A stretch of 46,375 nt of DNA from Vibrio aestuarianus (GTDB lineage Bacteria > Pseudomonadota > Gammaproteobacteria > Enterobacterales > Vibrionaceae): the NCBI RefSeq assembly GCF_012395185.1, contig NZ_JAAZTU010000032.1, forward strand, positions 1-46,375, written 5' to 3'. The notes beneath the pieces were generated by a model. That model did not search any database. It was not told where the DNA came from and saw only the letters and a program-made list of their open reading frames with translations. Shown one piece after another: positions 43,457 to 46,375 of this stretch (positions within the stretch are counted from its first letter, which is position 1; each line of letters begins with the position of its first letter). A program made the translations under genes and the position numbers.

Positions 43457-45189
43457 TGAGCACAAAACAAGAATCCAATAGCCAACAAGTATTAGGCGAA
43501 GTGCTAGGTCCATTATCGGATAACGAGCGCCTAAAGAGAGAAAGCAATTTTCTTCGCGGTACGATCGAGCAAGATCTACAAGATCGAATTACTGGTGGCT
43601 TCAGTGCCGACAACTTCCAGCTCATTCGTTTTCATGGCATGTATCAGCAAGATGACCGTGATATTCGCAATGAGCGCGCAAAGCAAAAGTTAGAGCCACT
43701 ACACAATGTAATGCTTCGAGCTCGTATGCCTGGTGGCATTATCACACCGCAGCAGTGGTTAGCGATAGACAAATTTGCAACCGAGCATAGTTCGTATGGC
43801 AGTATTCGTCTGACCACACGCCAAACTTTTCAGTTCCATGGCGTATTAAAGCCGAACATTAAGCTTATGCACCAAACGTTAAATAGTATTGGTATTGATT
43901 CGATAGCTACTGCAGGAGATGTAAACCGCAACGTTCTCTGCACATCAAACCCAGTGGAATCAGAACTTCATCAACAAGCGTATGAATGGGCAAAGAAGAT
44001 TAGCGAACATCTTCTACCTAAGACTCGAGCCTACGCAGAAATATGGCTTGATGGTGAAAAAGTTGAGACAACAGATGAAGAACCAATTCTAGGCAGCAAC
44101 TATTTACCACGTAAATTCAAAACAACGGTTGTAGTTCCGCCACAAAATGATGTCGATGTACATGCCAACGACTTAAACTTTGTGGCTATTGCCGATAATG
44201 GAAAGTTAGTGGGCTTTAATGTACTTGTCGGTGGCGGTTTGGCGATGACGCATGGCGATACGTCTACTTATCCACGCCGTGCTGACGATTTTGGTTTTAT
44301 TCCTTTAGATAAAACCTTAGATATTGCTGCGGCAGTGGTGACTACTCAGCGTGATTGGGGTAACCGCTCAAATCGTAAAAATGCTAAAACTAAATACACA
44401 CTCGATCGCGTCGGGGTCGATGTATTTAAAGCTGAAGTGGAAAAGCGCGCAGGCATTAAATTTGCGCCAAGCCGACCTTATGAGTTTACTGAGCGTGGCG
44501 ATCGCATTGGTTGGGTGGAAGGTATTGATGGCAAACATCACCTAACGCTTTTTATTGAAAATGGACGCTTGCTTGATTTCCCTGGTAAGCCGCTCAAAAC
44601 CGGTGTTGCTGAAATTGCTAAAATTCACCAAGGTGATTTTAGAATGACAGCAAACCAAAATCTGATTGTCGCAGGGGTACCAACGCAGCAAAAATCTGCG
44701 ATAGAGGTTATCGCACGTCAGCATGGTTTGATGGACGATGCAGTGAGTGAGCAGCGCAAAAATTCTATGGCTTGTGTGGCATTTCCAACCTGCCCACTAG
44801 CAATGGCTGAAGCGGAACGTTTTCTACCTCAATTTGTAACAGATGTAGAAGCTATTTTACAAAAGCACCAACTCCCGGCAGACGAAAATATTATTTTACG
44901 TGTGACTGGTTGTCCAAACGGTTGTGGGCGAGCGATGTTAGCTGAAATCGGTTTGGTTGGTAAAGCACCAGGTCGTTATAACTTACATCTTGGTGGTAAT
45001 CGTGCCGGCACTCGTGTACCTAAAATGTATAAAGAAAACATCACCGACAAACAGATCCTCGAAGAAATAGATCAACTAGTGAGTCGCTGGGCAACTGAAC
45101 GCCAAGCTAACGAAAGCTTTGGTGATTTTACGATTCGCGCTGGGGTTATAGAAGAAGTGATTGTATCCAAGAGGGACTTCTATGCTTGA
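43456..45189 (+). CDS. cysI: Sulfite reductase hemoprotein, beta subunit
   Basis: CysI reduces sulfite to sulfide with siroheme and a 4Fe-4S cluster. The 577 residues contain the four cluster cysteines at 440, 446 (CVAFPTC), 486 and 490 ([10 protein letters not shown]), the last also bridging siroheme. The siroheme-binding [10 protein letters not shown] segment lies near residue 116. Starts one base within the cysJ stop and overlaps cysH by eight bases, so the three are coupled. Confidence 0.98.
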   Translation: MSTKQESNSQQVLGEVLGPLSDNERLKRESNFLRGTIEQDLQDRITGGFSADNFQLIRFHGMYQQDDRDIRNERAKQKLEPLHNVMLRARMPGGIITPQQWLAIDKFATEHSSYGSIRLTTRQTFQFHGVLKPNIKLMHQTLNSIGIDSIATAGDVNRNVLCTSNPVESELHQQAYEWAKKISEHLLPKTRAYAEIWLDGEKVETTDEEPILGSNYLPRKFKTTVVVPPQNDVDVHANDLNFVAIADNGKLVGFNVLVGGGLAMTHGDTSTYPRRADDFGFIPLDKTLDIAAAVVTTQRDWGNRSNRKNAKTKYTLDRVGVDVFKAEVEKRAGIKFAPSRPYEFTERGDRIGWVEGIDGKHHLTLFIENGRLLDFPGKPLKTGVAEIAKIHQGDFRMTANQNLIVAGVPTQQKSAIEVIARQHGLMDDAVSEQRKNSMACVAFPTCPLAMAEAERFLPQFVTDVEAILQKHQLPADENIILRVTGCPNGCGRAMLAEIGLVGKAPGRYNLHLGGNRAGTRVPKMYKENITDKQILEEIDQLVSRWATERQANESFGDFTIRAGVIEEVIVSKRDFYA

Positions 45190-45958
45190 AGCCAAGATTG
45201 CGAAACCCAACTTAGCGCAGTTGCTGTCTATGACCAAAGCGCAACAAACACTACACCTTGCTGAGTTGAACGGGTATTTAGAAACGTTAACAGCCCAACA
45301 AAGAGTGGAGTGGGCATTGGAGAACTTGGAAGGAACGCATGCCGTTTCATCCAGCTTTGGTATTCAAGCTGCGGTTATGTTGCACCTAGTGTCACAAGTG
45401 AAAAGTGATGTGGCCGTAGTATTAACTGACACTGGTTACCTTTTTCCGGAGACATACCAATTTATTGATTATTTAACAGAGCGTTTGAATCTCAATCTCA
45501 ATATTTTCCGAGCTGAAACGAGCCCAGCTTGGCAAGAAGCACGTTATGGGAAACTATGGGAGCAAGGTGTTGAAGGTATCGAGCAATACAATCGCATTAA
45601 TAAAGTTGAGCCGATGCGAAGGGCGCTAGATGAACTTGCGATTACTACCTGGTTTTCGGGATTACGGCGTGAGCAATCGCAGTCACGGGCTAACTTACCG
45701 ATTTTAGCCATTCAAAACGGTGTGTTTAAGTTTTTACCTGTTATTGATTGGACAAATAAAGATGTGCACTACTATCTTAATGAACATCATCTTCCCTACC
45801 ATCCATTATGGGAGCAAGGCTACCTTTCTGTTGGTGATACGCATACCACTCGTAAATGGGAGCCGGGTATGAGCGAAGAAGAAACTCGCTTCTTTGGTTT
45901 AAAGAGAGAGTGTGGTCTTCATGAAGATGATGGTGAAGTGAATGGCTCCGGTATCTAA
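45182..45958 (+). CDS. cysH: Phosphoadenosine phosphosulfate (PAPS) reductase
   Basis: CysH reduces PAPS to sulfite using thioredoxin. The ATG at 45182 with AGAGGGA upstream gives 258 residues. The PP-loop [11 protein letters not shown] and the C-terminal catalytic KRECGLH with Cys244 are present. The CCxxRK..CxxC cluster motif of the APS-reductase type is absent, so the substrate is PAPS as in enteric bacteria. Last gene of cysJIH; a terminator follows. Confidence 0.97.
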   Translation: MLEAKIAKPNLAQLLSMTKAQQTLHLAELNGYLETLTAQQRVEWALENLEGTHAVSSSFGIQAAVMLHLVSQVKSDVAVVLTDTGYLFPETYQFIDYLTERLNLNLNIFRAETSPAWQEARYGKLWEQGVEGIEQYNRINKVEPMRRALDELAITTWFSGLRREQSQSRANLPILAIQNGVFKFLPVIDWTNKDVHYYLNEHHLPYHPLWEQGYLSVGDTHTTRKWEPGMSEEETRFFGLKRECGLHEDDGEVNGSGI

Positions 45959-45975
45959 TCGAGCCTATCTATATA

Positions 45976-46004
45976 GAAAGAGCTGCATTGACAGCTCTTT
46001 TTTC
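45976..46004 (+). terminator. Terminator of cysJIH
   Basis: AAAGAGCTG (45977-45985) pairs with CAGCTCTTT (45992-46000), loop CATTGA, then TTTC. Confidence 0.9.
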
Positions 46005-46276
46005 GTAAGAGCTATTGCGTCTTCGAGATTGGTTTGTGCATAAGTCTGTGGGTAAGGTGTTTGCTATATCTTAGTAAAGTTGAATAAATGAGGCTTTGAA
46101 CGCAAATTAGCCTATTAAGCTTTATTTTTGCAATTTTATGAAAATAATACTTGCCAATGTGATGATGATCTCTATAATGCGACCTCACTGACACGGCACA
46201 GCCAGTAAGGGTTCAAGCCCACTAGCCAGTCAATCAGTAGGCCAAATTGGTAAGACGAAATAATTTAAAAAAGTGT

Positions 46277-46304
46277 TTGACACAAAAAATTATCTCGCTA
46301 GAAT
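46277..46304 (+). promoter_or_regulatory. rRNA operon promoter
   Basis: TTGACA (46277-46282) and TAGAAT (46299-46304) with a 16-bp spacer, an A/T-rich UP-like stretch just upstream (AAATAATTTAAAAAAG), and a GC-rich discriminator (GGCCGCC) that fits ppGpp control. Points to an rrn operon starting beyond the right edge. Confidence 0.8.
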
Positions 46305-46346
46305 GGCCGCCTCTTCCAAGGAAGCCACGGCAACCAAACGAAGAAC

Positions 46347-46360
46347 GCTCTTTAACAATA
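46347..46360 (+). promoter_or_regulatory. boxA antitermination element of the rrn leader
   Basis: GCTCTTTAACAATA matches the rrn boxA (GCTCTTTAACAAT) that recruits the NusB-S10 complex. It lies about 45 bases after the promoter; the 16S gene is outside the window. Confidence 0.82.
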
Positions 46361-46375
46361 TAAACCTATCAATCT

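Larger units (their letters stand above)
45959..46375. other. Non-coding region between cysH and an rRNA operon
   Basis: It holds the cysJIH terminator, the rRNA promoter and boxA. The stretch 46190-46260 contains GGGTTCAAGCCC, which recalls a tRNA T-arm, but no complete tRNA can be folded around it. No convincing protein frame. Confidence 0.7.

Noticed and set aside
46200..46255. tRNA-like GGGTTCAAGCCC segment before the rRNA promoter
   Set aside because: Only a T-loop-like stretch is present; no acceptor stem, anticodon arm or D-arm can be formed around it.

Overview
The window is a piece of a Vibrio chromosome (gamma-proteobacteria). The housekeeping order, tuf, rpsF-priB-rpsR-rplI, dnaB, alr, yjbQ, pgi, cheX, zur, dusA, pspG, cysJIH and then an rRNA promoter, matches the Vibrio arrangement as I remember it from V. 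cholerae. Coding style is also Vibrio-like (AT-leaning, strong Shine-Dalgarno sites, T-tailed hairpin terminators). Functions are assigned by reading motifs, not by database search.

Layout. (1) 1-10523: the tuf 3' end; the ribosomal/primosomal operon rpsF-priB-rpsR-rplI; a DUF481 outer-membrane protein; dnaB; alr and a surface-antigen-like barrel; yjbQ; pgi; cheX; zur. (2) 10524-24665: a complete-looking integrated tailless phage related to corticovirus PM2. It has a LexA-type repressor, a PrtN-like regulator, an HUH rolling-circle initiator, an A32/FtsK-like packaging ATPase, a P2-like double-jelly-roll capsid protein, a chain of tiny membrane proteins, a repeat protein, a muramidase-like protein, two holin-like proteins and an integrase. 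Its cargo, between lysis genes and integrase, is an AT-rich module: an ADP-ribosyltransferase-like protein, a small protein, a SecB-like chaperone and a macro-domain protein. (3) 24651-38965: a second element in the same attachment site. It has a PrtN-like regulator, an HUH relaxase/Rep-like gene with a candidate oriT, a type I restriction-modification operon with an FRG-domain gene between hsdS and hsdR, a RecA-fold ATPase and two tyrosine integrases. (4) 38939-46375: intact dusA, pspG under a sigma-54-like promoter, an outer-membrane protein, a small conserved gene, cysJIH and an rRNA promoter with boxA.

Both elements use the first codons of dusA as their target. Three copies of the core GCACC(C/G)ATGCT(C/T)GAT lie at 10551, 24636 and 38966, all in the dusA reading frame (Ala-Pro-Met-Leu-Asp). 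Excision at any pair would leave an in-frame dusA 5' end. The original start codon now heads a 21-codon orphan at 10524, and each element brought a replacement start.

Main discoveries. The toxin-like ART, small protein and SecB-like chaperone have the order and content of a toxin-antitoxin-chaperone system of the CmdTAC type (mRNA ADP-ribosylation in phage defence). Here it sits inside a tailless prophage with a macro-domain gene beside it that could remove ADP-ribose. Second, the FRG-domain protein in the type I R-M operon ends in a segment about 43% identical over 61 residues to the HsdR C-terminus, which suggests it docks on the same restriction complex.
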